29,749 bases of DNA from JANNXY01 sp031409775. GTDB taxonomy: Bacteria; Patescibacteriota; Minisyncoccia; Phycocordibacterales; CAIZIN01. Shown here piece by piece: positions 22,009 through 29,650 of this stretch (positions within the stretch are counted from its first letter, which is position 1; the number at the start of each line of letters is the position of its first letter). The stretch covers positions 1 through 29,749 of the forward strand of contig JANNXY010000001.1 of the NCBI GenBank assembly GCA_031409775.1. Reading direction: 5' to 3'. Made by a program: the position numbers and the translations under genes. The notes under the pieces are model-generated. The model ran no database searches and was not told the origin of the DNA. It was given only the letters and a program-made list of their open reading frames with translations.

Positions 22009-23185
22009 TATCGAATGCGTATCGGAGTCCCACTGTACCGATGATTATAGCAAATGTGAGTATAAGGGTCTGCATGGATACACTCCGGAGCATGATGATC
22101 CCTATGACAGGCATGATCACAAACGCCAGTGACCGAGACATACGGAACACGCCTATCATGTCTGCGTCAGAGCTGTTTACTTGCTTGAAGAAGTAGCTCT
22201 CTGTAGTGATCTCGACTATTGCTGCACCTATTCTCGTTAGTACCAGGATGAGTATCCAGATGAGTACGGAGGTGGTTTCAATAAATGGGATTATCGCCAT
22301 AGACACGCACATGATTATGAACCCAAATATGAGGAATTCTTTGCCGCCGGTTTTCGTATCGGTTATTTTGCCCACGGGCAGTTCGAGTAATATAAACGGT
22401 ATAAGCATAAAGCTAAATATAAACCCGATCTGGCTTAGACTGAGTCCAATTACTTTGCTCAGGTATACCGGCACATATATAGTCATTACAGCATAGAATG
22501 TCTGTAGGAGTATATTGTCTATAAATATATCTAGAACGTCTTTGTTTTTGTCGAACCTGGTGACGGTATCTATGATATTTACTTTGCTGTATTTGGGATC
22601 TTTGAATTTTCTAAATTTGTAGATAATTATAAACAGCAGAGGTATGAGAAACATTGCAGATAGATAGTACACCGCAGAGAAAGAATGGTTCACTAGGATG
22701 AGACCTGTGATCACAGTGGCTATTATCGGGGGAGTGTTGAGCATTGTTAGAAATACACCCCGACTCCTACCGGTCCCACTGTTGCTCGAATGCGCTTCTA
22801 GTATTATGTCCAGACAGTACAGAATGGCCGGGTTTACTGCATGCTGGAGTATGAATGCGGCAGCGATGATGTAGAATGTGTTGCTGTAGCCGAGGGTTAC
22901 GAGTGTGATACCCTCGAGTATTATGAGCGCTACAGCCAGCTTGAAATTGCCGAACCTGCGTAGCCAGCGATGTGCATTTAGTAATACAATAATATTAGCG
23001 ATAGCCCCTGCAATATATAGGTAACTAATGTTGGTCTCGCTTGTGTGTGTAGCGAGGAAGTTGGAGTTGATATAGACGATAAAGAAGTAGTGGAAGGACA
23101 GGAATATAAGCGCAATGTAGACAAAGAATGATTCAGGACGCTCCGTGCTGGGAGGTTTGTGATGTGCTAGTCGAAGTCGTTGCAT
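21992..23185 (-). CDS. MFS transporter
   Basis: Polytopic secondary transporter of the major facilitator superfamily; substrate unknown. About 11-12 hydrophobic segments are visible over 397 aa, beginning near residue 22 (FFVYIALIFLSFHYFFIVYI). An MFS-like LPVGKITDTKTGGKEF (between helices 8 and 9) is a degenerate form of the loop motif. The N-terminal half has a less clear motif A. The ATG at 23185 is placed by a leaderless promoter 6 nt away. The 3' end overlaps the convergent diadenylate cyclase by 17 nt. Confidence 0.88.
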   Translation of the reverse strand: MQRLRLAHHKPPSTERPESFFVYIALIFLSFHYFFIVYINSNFLATHTSETNISYLYIAGAIANIIVLLNAHRWLRRFGNFKLAVALIILEGITLVTLGYSNTFYIIAAAFILQHAVNPAILYCLDIILEAHSSNSGTGRSRGVFLTMLNTPPIIATVITGLILVNHSFSAVYYLSAMFLIPLLFIIIYKFRKFKDPKYSKVNIIDTVTRFDKNKDVLDIFIDNILLQTFYAVMTIYVPVYLSKVIGLSLSQIGFIFSFMLIPFILLELPVGKITDTKTGGKEFLIFGFIIMCVSMAIIPFIETTSVLIWILILVLTRIGAAIVEITTESYFFKQVNSSDADMIGVFRMSRSLAFVIMPVIGIIMLRSVSMQTLILTFAIIIGTVGLRYAFDITDTV

Positions 23186-23191
23186 CCAACT

Positions 23192-23200
23192 ATTCTAACA
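23192..23200 (-). promoter_or_regulatory. Extended -10 of the MFS gene (leaderless)
   Basis: The minus strand reads TGT-TAGAAT (23200-23192), ending 6 nt before the ATG at 23185. The motif is identical to that of the histidine kinase gene. Confidence 0.65.
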
Positions 23201-23232
23201 TAAAATAAAAATCGATATGGTTAGTATCGATG

Positions 23233-23502
23233 TCACAACATAGCTGGTGCCTGCAAGCTTCTTTCTTTTAAAGCTTGACCAACTTGACTCAATCTCAACC
23301 TCAGCTTTAGCTGTTCAATTTCTTTTTCTTGTACCCTTGTTCCGTAACTGATGTGCTCCAGAGTAACAGCGACCAAAGCTGCGTCATGTGGATTAGAAAA
23401 GATACTTGGATCTACAAATCCAAATGGAATTGCAATTAATTTATTTCCCATATTCAGTTTTGTGTCTGAAGATGATATTACAGGTTTGGGTGGGGAAGTC
23501 AA
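23233..23502 (-). CDS. Unknown small frame, possibly truncated by the adjacent repeat
   Basis: An 89-codon frame starting at TTG 23502, or at ATG 23451 (MGNKLIAIPFG) for 72 codons. The product is unrecognised. It has a compact N-terminal hydrophobic stretch (KLIAIPFGFVDPSIF) and a charged helix (RVQEKEIEQLKLRLRLSQ) that could be a short coiled coil. The inverted repeat ends 7 nt beyond the TTG and supplies an in-frame TGA, so the true 5' end may have been lost when the repeat arrived. No good ribosome site is seen. The composition looks protein-like. It could be a real small gene, a remnant, or chance. Confidence 0.4.
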   Translation of the reverse strand: MTSPPKPVISSSDTKLNMGNKLIAIPFGFVDPSIFSNPHDAALVAVTLEHISYGTRVQEKEIEQLKLRLRLSQVGQALKERSLQAPAML

Positions 23503-23509
23503 TATCCTA

Positions 23510-23634
23510 ACTCAACCACCCCGGCTCGGAGACTCGCCACCCCTCCTTAGCCAAGGCGGGGATTGGGGAAACGGAAAATCTCCTCCTAAACTTAGGAGGA
23601 GTACTCCGAGGAACGAGGAGGGAGGTGGTTGAGT
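23510..23634 (+). repeat. 125-bp MITE/REP-like inverted repeat abutting the rnj stop codon
   Basis: The ends are perfect 11-bp inverted repeats (ACTCAACCACC at 23510-23520, GGTGGTTGAGT at 23624-23634). A second pair lies inside (CTCGGAG 23525-23531, CTCCGAG 23604-23610). Two internal hairpins follow: CCCCTCCTT-agcc-AAGGCGGGG (23540-23561, one mismatch) and CTCCTCCTAA/TTAGGAGGAG (23580-23601). The element is flanked by CTA on both sides (23507-23509 and 23635-23637), a possible 3-bp target duplication; the right copy is the RNase J stop. It encodes nothing convincing. Palindromic C-rich elements of this look occur between genes in Patescibacteria. It could also serve as transcription terminator for rnj. 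Confidence 0.8.
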
Positions 23635-25479
23635 CTACACTCCTACGAGTACTGGAATCACTATCGGACGCTTTGCAGTTTTCTGGTAGAGGTATTTGGC
23701 GACGTTGTCGGTGAGGTTGTCTTTGATATAGTCAAAGTTGATTGGGTTCATGCCCACAGTGAGATCCTCTATGTCTTTCTTGATTATAAACCTCGCCTGA
23801 CGGAGGAGTTCCTGTGACTCACGTAGATATACGAATCCGCGGGAGATGATGTCTGGTGACTTGCGGAGTTTGCCTGTGGTGAGGTTTACAACAGCAAATA
23901 TCACGAATACTCCATCCTGGGCGAGCATTTGGCGGTCACGTAGTACTACCTCCTGGACATTACCTATAGCGAATCCATCCACAAGCATGAGTCCTGATGG
24001 GGCTTTCTGTGGCAGAACGCTTATCCTATCGCCGGCTTCATTGATCTCTATAATACTTCCTGTATCAGGTATAACTATATGATCTTCTGCCATACCGATT
24101 GTTTCTGCAAGCTCGGCATGAATCTTTAAATGATAATGATGACCGTGAATAGGTATAAAGAATTTGGGTTTGATTTTCCGATGTAGCCATTCTATCTCGC
24201 CACGATTGGCGTGACCTGATCCATGAATAAATACTTCTGAGGTTCGGTAGTGGATTATCCGAGCACCTTGGCGGGAAATATTGTCTTTCAGTTTCTGAAC
24301 ACTTTTCTCGTTTCCGGGAATAATCGAAGAAGACAACAATACCGTATCTCGCTTGGAGAATCTCACTGTCTTGTGTCCGCCTGTTGCGATTCTCATAAGT
24401 GCAGCGAATTCTTCGCCCTGTGCTCCGGTAGAAAGGATGACAATCTTATCCGGTGGGTAGGATTCCATGTCTTGTGAGTTGATGATAGTGTCTTTCTTCA
24501 TGACGAGCATGCCTGCTAACTCTGCAATTTCTATGTTTACTTTCATGCTGCGGCCTTCGATGGCTACTTTCTTACCATATTTCTCACAGATTTTGATTAT
24601 GCTTATCATACGGGATAGCTGGGAAGAAAATGTTCCAATGATCAAGCGACCGTGGATGTTTTTAATGATTGTGTCTAGGTTTTCAACCACGACTGATTCT
24701 GGGGTAGAAAAGCCTGGGTTATCAATGTTGGTGGAATCAGCAAACATGAGCAGAACCTTCTCGTCTTTAAATACCCCGTATTCTTTTTCCTCTTCGTCTG
24801 TTGGTACGCCCTCTTTGTGATCGAGCTTGAAGTCCCCGGGGGTGACAATTAGTCCATGTGGAGTTTCGATGATGATTCCCATCGAGTCAGGAACAGTGTG
24901 AGTAACAGCGAAGAATCGTACGGTCAGGTTGCCTATTTTGATCTTGTCTGTCTTTTCTACGATTCTCATGTCTAGGGGATCGAGATGGGGGAACTCTGCT
25001 TGGCGTTTCTGTATCATTATCGCCGTGAGATTGCGGGTATAGATCGGTGGGTTGCCGATACGGTCGATGATATATGGGATACCTCCGATGTGGTCTAGGT
25101 GGCCGTGAGTAATGACGAGACCTTTGATGCGGTCTTTGCGCTCCTCGAGGTATGTGGTATTGGGAAGAATATAATCGATACCGGGGGTTTGTTCTTCTTT
25201 GAACATGAACCCAGCATCGATCACGATGATGTCACCTTTGTATTCGATAGCAGTCATGTTGCGTCCGATTTCTTCGACGCCACCGAGGGTGATGATACGG
25301 ATATTCTCTCCTGAGTCTGGGATTATGCCGTTGGTACCTGTATTGCGTCGTAGTGGGCGGGGAGCTTCTCTCCTATGCGATGGCATGCGCCTACCGCCAC
25401 TACTACGTCCTGCTGGTCTCCGGTTGCTGTTATAGGGCTTCCTTTCTGGGGGCGTCTGGCTATTTGTATTTGGGTTCAT
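23635..25479 (-). CDS. rnj: Ribonuclease J
   Basis: Endo- and 5'-3' exonuclease of the metallo-beta-lactamase superfamily, central to mRNA decay and rRNA maturation. The core starts NIRIITLGGVEEIGRNMTAIEY, followed by the zinc motif THGHLDH (H125, H127, D129, H130). The beta-CASP features (LMFADSTN, IIGTFSSQLSR, ILSTGAQGE) and the HGSGHANR and PIHGHHYHL motifs are in order, followed by the C-terminal domain ending PIVIPVLVGV. An unusual Arg/Ser/Pro-rich N-terminal extension of about 50 residues precedes the core and may bind RNA. Length 614 aa. It lies downstream of the peptide-binding protein gene, 17 nt apart; the stop adjoins the inverted repeat. Confidence 0.96.
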   Translation of the reverse strand: MNPNTNSQTPPERKPYNSNRRPAGRSSGGRRMPSHRREAPRPLRRNTGTNGIIPDSGENIRIITLGGVEEIGRNMTAIEYKGDIIVIDAGFMFKEEQTPGIDYILPNTTYLEERKDRIKGLVITHGHLDHIGGIPYIIDRIGNPPIYTRNLTAIMIQKRQAEFPHLDPLDMRIVEKTDKIKIGNLTVRFFAVTHTVPDSMGIIIETPHGLIVTPGDFKLDHKEGVPTDEEEKEYGVFKDEKVLLMFADSTNIDNPGFSTPESVVVENLDTIIKNIHGRLIIGTFSSQLSRMISIIKICEKYGKKVAIEGRSMKVNIEIAELAGMLVMKKDTIINSQDMESYPPDKIVILSTGAQGEEFAALMRIATGGHKTVRFSKRDTVLLSSSIIPGNEKSVQKLKDNISRQGARIIHYRTSEVFIHGSGHANRGEIEWLHRKIKPKFFIPIHGHHYHLKIHAELAETIGMAEDHIVIPDTGSIIEINEAGDRISVLPQKAPSGLMLVDGFAIGNVQEVVLRDRQMLAQDGVFVIFAVVNLTTGKLRKSPDIISRGFVYLRESQELLRQARFIIKKDIEDLTVGMNPINFDYIKDNLTDNVAKYLYQKTAKRPIVIPVLVGV

Positions 25480-25496
25480 TGATATTTTTTAAATTA

Positions 25497-27230
25497 TTAA
25501 TTTCTATTTTCATTTGGCTTAAAGAAACCCCATACACTATCGGTCTCTGTGTACCATTTGTAGATGTCATAAAATCGGTCTCCAGGCGCTCGCAATCTTT
25601 TCTCGTTGTAACCTTTTAACTTTGGGGGTACTACATAGATAAAATGAGGCGAATAGAGGAAGATTGCTGGAACATCGTTTATCACTTCCAAGGCAAACTT
25701 TCTTTGGGCTTCGCTACGCTCGGCAGATGAAACGAGGGTACGAGCTGATTCCAATAGTTTATCAGCTTTTGCGTTTGTGTAAAGGGCTATATTGAGGCCT
25801 GGATCATTGCGCTCCGAAGAGTGCCAGAAAGAGTAGAAATCTAGATCTCTGCTGATAGTGATACCGAACAGCAAGCTATCGTAGTCTCTACCTCGGATTA
25901 CGGTGTTGCTGAATTGTCCTGGTTCGAACACTTTGACATCCACTTGGGCACCTATGGATTTCCACGTGTTCTGTAGGATCTCTGCTGTCTGCTTGAGCTC
26001 TGGATTATCGCTTGTATAAATGGAGAAGATCAGTTTTTCTCCACCAGCTTTGGTTGTCTTGGTCAGTATACCATCGGCTCCTATGACCCAACCACCTTTG
26101 GCCAGAGTTGCGAGTATGTCAGCTGTTGGTTGTGCTTGCGCAGCTGGTTCTTCTCCAACCAGGGAAGTGATTTTGTCCAATGCGAACTCAGGGATGGGGC
26201 TATTGGTGATCGTACCGAATCCATCTAGGACTTGATCAACTATCGCCTGCTTGTCTACAGATTCAGAAAGCGCCTGACGGATCTCTCTATGTGCTAGCAC
26301 GGGCGCCTCGTTCTGGTTTAGAAATAGCGCAAATATCCTACCAAGTGTAGAGGACCTGAGTGTATAGTCCTGAGCGACGAGATCAGTGGCGATCTGATTA
26401 CCGATCCCAGCCAGACTCGATATGTCTCCATTTCTTAATGCAGATATTCTTTCTTCGTCACTTCCATAAAATCTAGCATTGAAATGCGTAATATATGGTT
26501 CACCAAGTACAAATTTGGAAAACGACGATAACCCTATGAATTCTGGAATCCCACTGCTATTTAACTCTACTGAATCTATCTGATAGGGTCCAGAACCGAT
26601 GGGGTTGATGTTAAATGTACTATAGGGAAGCTCGTCTGGGGAAATGCTTTGCCAGATATGTTTGGGCAGTATTCCCAGCCTAGTGCTCGTGAGGAATGCT
26701 GCGTAGGGCTTGCTCAGAGTAAATTTCACCTCTCTCTCTCCGAGAGCTTCTACTGTAACGCCTTCCCATTGGGCTCTGCGAGGACTCTTGAACGCAGGGT
26801 TCTGTACAGTCTGTATGGTAAATAAAACATCCTCGGCTAGAACTGATCTACTATCGTGAAATACTGCATCCTCTCGGATTTTAAATATATATTCAGTTCC
26901 GTCGGCATTTATATCTACGCTCTCTGCTATAGCGGGAACGATGTCTCCGTTATCATTTATCCGAGTTAGACCAGTGTAGACCAATGAAACTAACTCTCGA
27001 TCAGTTTCACTTACAGCGAGAACTGGATTTATAAATCTAGGTGAATTAATAAAGCCTTCGTTTATCGTACCACCTTTGCGCGGGATAACAGCGAGGATTT
27101 TATGATTTGCCTCATATGCCGCGAAAGCGATGGTGCCTATGAATACGAACAATCCCACATATAACACCGATTTCTCGGACAGGCTCATTCTAGAAACTAG
27201 CGCCTTTAAAACATTTATATATTTCAACAT
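25497..27230 (-). CDS. Peptide ABC transporter substrate-binding protein (SBP family 5)
   Basis: Extracytoplasmic binding protein of the oligopeptide/nickel family. An N-terminal membrane helix (about 18-38) anchors it; no lipobox cysteine is seen. The family 5 pattern is clear: GGTINEGFINSPRFINPVL, VYTGLTRINDNGDIVPAIAES, then FKIREDAVFHDSRSVLAEDV and later INPIGSGPYQI. At 577 aa it is in the family range. No oligopeptide permease or ATPase genes lie in the window, so it is an orphan here. It may capture peptides in an organism that probably cannot make its own amino acids; it could also have another envelope role. Confidence 0.9.
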   Translation of the reverse strand: MLKYINVLKALVSRMSLSEKSVLYVGLFVFIGTIAFAAYEANHKILAVIPRKGGTINEGFINSPRFINPVLAVSETDRELVSLVYTGLTRINDNGDIVPAIAESVDINADGTEYIFKIREDAVFHDSRSVLAEDVLFTIQTVQNPAFKSPRRAQWEGVTVEALGEREVKFTLSKPYAAFLTSTRLGILPKHIWQSISPDELPYSTFNINPIGSGPYQIDSVELNSSGIPEFIGLSSFSKFVLGEPYITHFNARFYGSDEERISALRNGDISSLAGIGNQIATDLVAQDYTLRSSTLGRIFALFLNQNEAPVLAHREIRQALSESVDKQAIVDQVLDGFGTITNSPIPEFALDKITSLVGEEPAAQAQPTADILATLAKGGWVIGADGILTKTTKAGGEKLIFSIYTSDNPELKQTAEILQNTWKSIGAQVDVKVFEPGQFSNTVIRGRDYDSLLFGITISRDLDFYSFWHSSERNDPGLNIALYTNAKADKLLESARTLVSSAERSEAQRKFALEVINDVPAIFLYSPHFIYVVPPKLKGYNEKRLRAPGDRFYDIYKWYTETDSVWGFFKPNENRN

Positions 27231-27246
27231 ACTGGATTGAAGCTAA

Positions 27247-27259
27247 GCCTCTTCGAGGC
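27247..27259 (-). terminator. Short hairpin between secG and the peptide-binding protein gene
   Basis: The stem GCCTC/GAGGC with a 3-nt loop is on the transcript downstream of the secG stop. The following run (TTAGCTT) is poor in T, so termination would be weak. It is perhaps an attenuator or incidental. Confidence 0.35.
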
Positions 27260-27268
27260 CGCTCTAGG

Positions 27269-27502
27269 TTAAATTACGAAATCAAAAATTGATATAATGA
27301 CAAACAGGATCGCTGCAAGAAGTGTGCCGTAGAATAGGAATTTCTCGAATCCGCGTCTAGTATGCTGGAGAGAGCTGAATCCGTCTCCACCCCCAAATGC
27401 TCCTCCTACTCCGGCCGCATTGGCTTGTAGAAGTATACCCGCAGTCATGATCACCGAGAGTGCTATCTGTATATATGGAATTGCTGTAGTTACGATACCC
27501 AT
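27269..27502 (-). CDS. secG: Preprotein translocase subunit SecG
   Basis: Small subunit of the SecYEG channel that aids SecA-driven export. Two membrane helices flank the conserved loop: YIQIALSVIMTAGILLQ, then GVGGAFGGGDGFSSLQHTRRGFEKFLFY and a second helix. The conserved GGAFGG and RRGxEK are diagnostic. I choose ATG 27502 (MGIVTTAIPYIQI), which fits other SecG proteins; ATG 27547 would add 15 residues. A TACCAT 7 nt before 27502 could be a weak leaderless -10. It diverges from groES with about 75 nt between start codons. Confidence 0.92.
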   Translation of the reverse strand: MGIVTTAIPYIQIALSVIMTAGILLQANAAGVGGAFGGGDGFSSLQHTRRGFEKFLFYGTLLAAILFVIISIFDFVI

Positions 27503-27563
27503 AGGTGCAATGGTATCGTATAGGGCGTAAATTGTCAAAACTTGCATGTCTGCCTAGTTCCAT

Positions 27564-27569
27564 TAGAAT
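27564..27569 (+). promoter_or_regulatory. -10 of groES, deciding its start
   Basis: TAGAAT ends 7 nt before ATG 27577. It overlaps the alternative ATG at 27568, which would lie upstream of the transcript start and is thus unlikely to be used. A TTGCAT at 27542-27547 is a weak -35 with a 16-nt spacer. No CIRCE heat-shock operator is visible. Confidence 0.55.
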
Positions 27570-27576
27570 GGATGAT

Positions 27577-27873
27577 ATGAAAAAGCAAAAAATACAACCA
27601 TTATCAGATAGAGTTTTATTATTGGACATTAGCGAAGACAAGAAAAAGACCAAGAGTGGTATCATATTGCCTGATTCTAATAATAAAAGTGATGGAATAA
27701 AGAAAGCGCAGGTAGTAGCCGTAGGTCCTGGTAGATACGACGGTGATGACCTGATACCCATGACACTGAAGCCGGGTGACGAGGTAATCTATACATGGGG
27801 CGAGAAGATAGTAATCGAAGAACAAGATTATTTCCTTGTGCGGGAATCAGATATATTAGCAAAGATTAATTAA
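27577..27873 (+). CDS. groES: Co-chaperonin GroES
   Basis: Forms the lid of the GroEL folding chamber. The family start is QKIQPLSDRVLL, followed by the mobile loop (KKTKSGIILPDS), the VVAVGPGRYDG turn and the GDEVIYTWGEKI and DYFLVRESDILAKI strands near the end. The length is 98 aa. I chose ATG 27577 for its leaderless promoter; ATG 27568 would add MDD. It is 5 nt from groEL, making the standard two-gene operon. Confidence 0.96.
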   Translation: MKKQKIQPLSDRVLLLDISEDKKKTKSGIILPDSNNKSDGIKKAQVVAVGPGRYDGDDLIPMTLKPGDEVIYTWGEKIVIEEQDYFLVRESDILAKIN

Positions 27874-27878
27874 AGAAC

Positions 27879-29528
27879 ATGGCCAAACAAATAATATTTA
27901 ACGAAGAAGCTCGCAAGGCTCTAAAAAGAGGGGTAGACGTGGTCGCCAATGCTGTAAGGATTACAATCGGTCCACGCGGCCGCAATGTAGTTCTGGACAA
28001 AGGTTTCGGAACCCCGACTATAACAAATGACGGTGTATCTATTGCCAAGGAAATCACGCTTTCAAATAAAATCGAAAACATGGGAGCCGAGATTATCAAA
28101 GAAGTTGCAAGCAAGACGAACGATATAGCAGGCGATGGCACAACCACATCAGTAATCCTAACCCAGGCGATAATAAGCGAAGGTTTGAAACATACAGAGA
28201 TGGGTGTAAATGCGATGGCTCTCAAGTGGGGTATCGAAGAAGCTTCTGCTGCGGTTGTAAAGGCTCTACGATCCATCTCCAAACCGATAAAAAACAAAGA
28301 AGAAATAAAACAGGTGGCAACAATCTCCGCAGAGTCTGGAGAAATCGGCAAGATAATTGCGGATACGATAGACAAGGTAGGCAAGGACGGTGTGGTGACA
28401 GTCGAGGAGGCTCAGACAATAGGTATCGAGTCTGATATCGCTCAGGGTATGGAGTTCGACAAAGGCTACATATCTCCGTATATGGTGACCAATGCAGAAC
28501 GTATGGAGGCTGTATATCGCGATGTCCCAGTACTCGTTACTACCAAGAAAATTTCGGTAATCAAAGACATCCTACCTTTACTCGAGAAGCTTGCCCAGAC
28601 TGGCAAGAAAGACCTGGTGATTATCGCAGATGATGTAGATGGTGAGGCACTCACGACATTTATATTGAACAAAGTCCGCGGGGGATTCAATATACTTGCG
28701 GTAAAGGCACCGAGCTTCGGCGATCGCAAAATCGCTGAACTGAATGATATCGCCACCACTCTCGGCGCTACTCTAATAACAGATGAAATAGGTATAAATT
28801 TCGACAAAGCGGAGCTCGATATACTCGGCAAATCTTCCAAGATAATCTCTACCAAAGACAAAACAGTGATAGTCGGCGGTGCAGGCAAGAAGTCTGACCT
28901 AGACAAACGTGTCGCACTTATCAAATCCCAGATCGACAACTCAGCTTCCAAGTATGACAAAGATGCAATGGCAAAGAGAATAGCCAAACTCGCCGGAGGT
29001 GTGGCTGTGATCCGGGTAGGTGCTGCGACCGAGACCGAGATGAAGTATTTGAAATTGAAAATAGAAGACGCAGTAGCAGCGACCAGAGCCGCGATAGAAG
29101 AGGGTATAGTAGCGGGTGGTGGATCAGCGCTAGTAAAGGCGGGTGAGAAAGTAAAGAGAGAGATTGCCAAATCGAAAACAATTCACAAAGGTGAAGTCGA
29201 GCTAGGATATAGGATAGTGCTAAAGGCGATCGAAGCACCACTACGTCAGATCGTAGAGAATGGTGGTCGCGAGGATGGTGCTGTGATAGTAGAGAAGGTA
29301 AGGAATTCCAAGGGTGATACCGCAGGCTACAATGCACTCCGTGAAGTCATGGTAGAAGACATGCTGAGGGAGGGCATCATAGATCCGGTCAAGGTCACGA
29401 GAACCGCACTACAGAATGCATCATCAGCCGCTGCGATACTACTCACTACAGAGGTCGCTATCGCCGATGAACCAGCACCAGAGAAGCCCGAGCCACAGAT
29501 GCCTGGAGGGATTGGAGGGATGTATTAA
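27879..29528 (+). CDS. groEL: Chaperonin GroEL
   Basis: ATP-driven 14-mer that folds proteins inside its cavity with GroES. The N-terminus contains AKQIIFNEEARKALKRGVD and VRITIGPRGRNVVLDKGFG; the ATP site includes GDGTTT (about 85-90). The apical domain (about 190-375), the signature AAIEEGIVAGGGSAL (about 408-422) and NAS...LLTTE near the end are intact. The C-terminus is the usual flexible Gly/Met tail (MPGGIGGMY). Length 549 aa is standard. Its start follows the groES stop at once, with a weak AAAGAA ribosome site. A strong terminator lies 24 nt after the stop. Confidence 0.98.
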   Translation: MAKQIIFNEEARKALKRGVDVVANAVRITIGPRGRNVVLDKGFGTPTITNDGVSIAKEITLSNKIENMGAEIIKEVASKTNDIAGDGTTTSVILTQAIISEGLKHTEMGVNAMALKWGIEEASAAVVKALRSISKPIKNKEEIKQVATISAESGEIGKIIADTIDKVGKDGVVTVEEAQTIGIESDIAQGMEFDKGYISPYMVTNAERMEAVYRDVPVLVTTKKISVIKDILPLLEKLAQTGKKDLVIIADDVDGEALTTFILNKVRGGFNILAVKAPSFGDRKIAELNDIATTLGATLITDEIGINFDKAELDILGKSSKIISTKDKTVIVGGAGKKSDLDKRVALIKSQIDNSASKYDKDAMAKRIAKLAGGVAVIRVGAATETEMKYLKLKIEDAVAATRAAIEEGIVAGGGSALVKAGEKVKREIAKSKTIHKGEVELGYRIVLKAIEAPLRQIVENGGREDGAVIVEKVRNSKGDTAGYNALREVMVEDMLREGIIDPVKVTRTALQNASSAAAILLTTEVAIADEPAPEKPEPQMPGGIGGMY

Positions 29529-29536
29529 TTAAAAAA

Positions 29537-29650
29537 CTAGATAGTTACATCAAAGTCGTCCGAGAATTGTAGGGCGACTTTTGTGCGTAGATCATCTAGG
29601 TCAATGTTTCCTGACTTCCGCACCCCTCTAAATCTTTCTAAAATACCCAT
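29537..29650 (-). CDS. Possible 37-aa frame antisense to the groEL terminator
   Basis: ATG 29650 to TAG 29539-29537 reads MGILERFRGVRKSGNI and goes on with a hydrophilic, protein-like stretch ending FDVTI. The open frame extends about 19 more codons 5' of the ATG before a stop, so it may be the tail of a frame-broken gene. No promoter of the local leaderless type is present. It covers the groEL terminator stem. Unrecognised and doubtful. Confidence 0.22.
   Translation of the reverse strand: MGILERFRGVRKSGNIDLDDLRTKVALQFSDDFDVTI
29552..29582 (+). terminator. Intrinsic terminator of groESL
   Basis: A 10-bp stem AAAGTCGTCC (29552-29561) / GGGCGACTTT (29572-29581) with one G-T wobble and a 10-nt loop is followed by T residues. 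It would end the groESL transcript. Confidence 0.85.

Noticed and set aside
23351..23632. Plus-strand frame across the inverted repeat
   Set aside because: Its second half is translated from hairpin sequence, giving a Pro/Gly/Arg-rich product typical of repeats; no start signal.
28466..29170. Long minus-strand open frame (234 codons) inside groEL
   Set aside because: It lies entirely antisense to an intact groEL, is Ser/Ala/Ile-rich in the way expected from the reversed codon pattern, and has no promoter or homologous motif.
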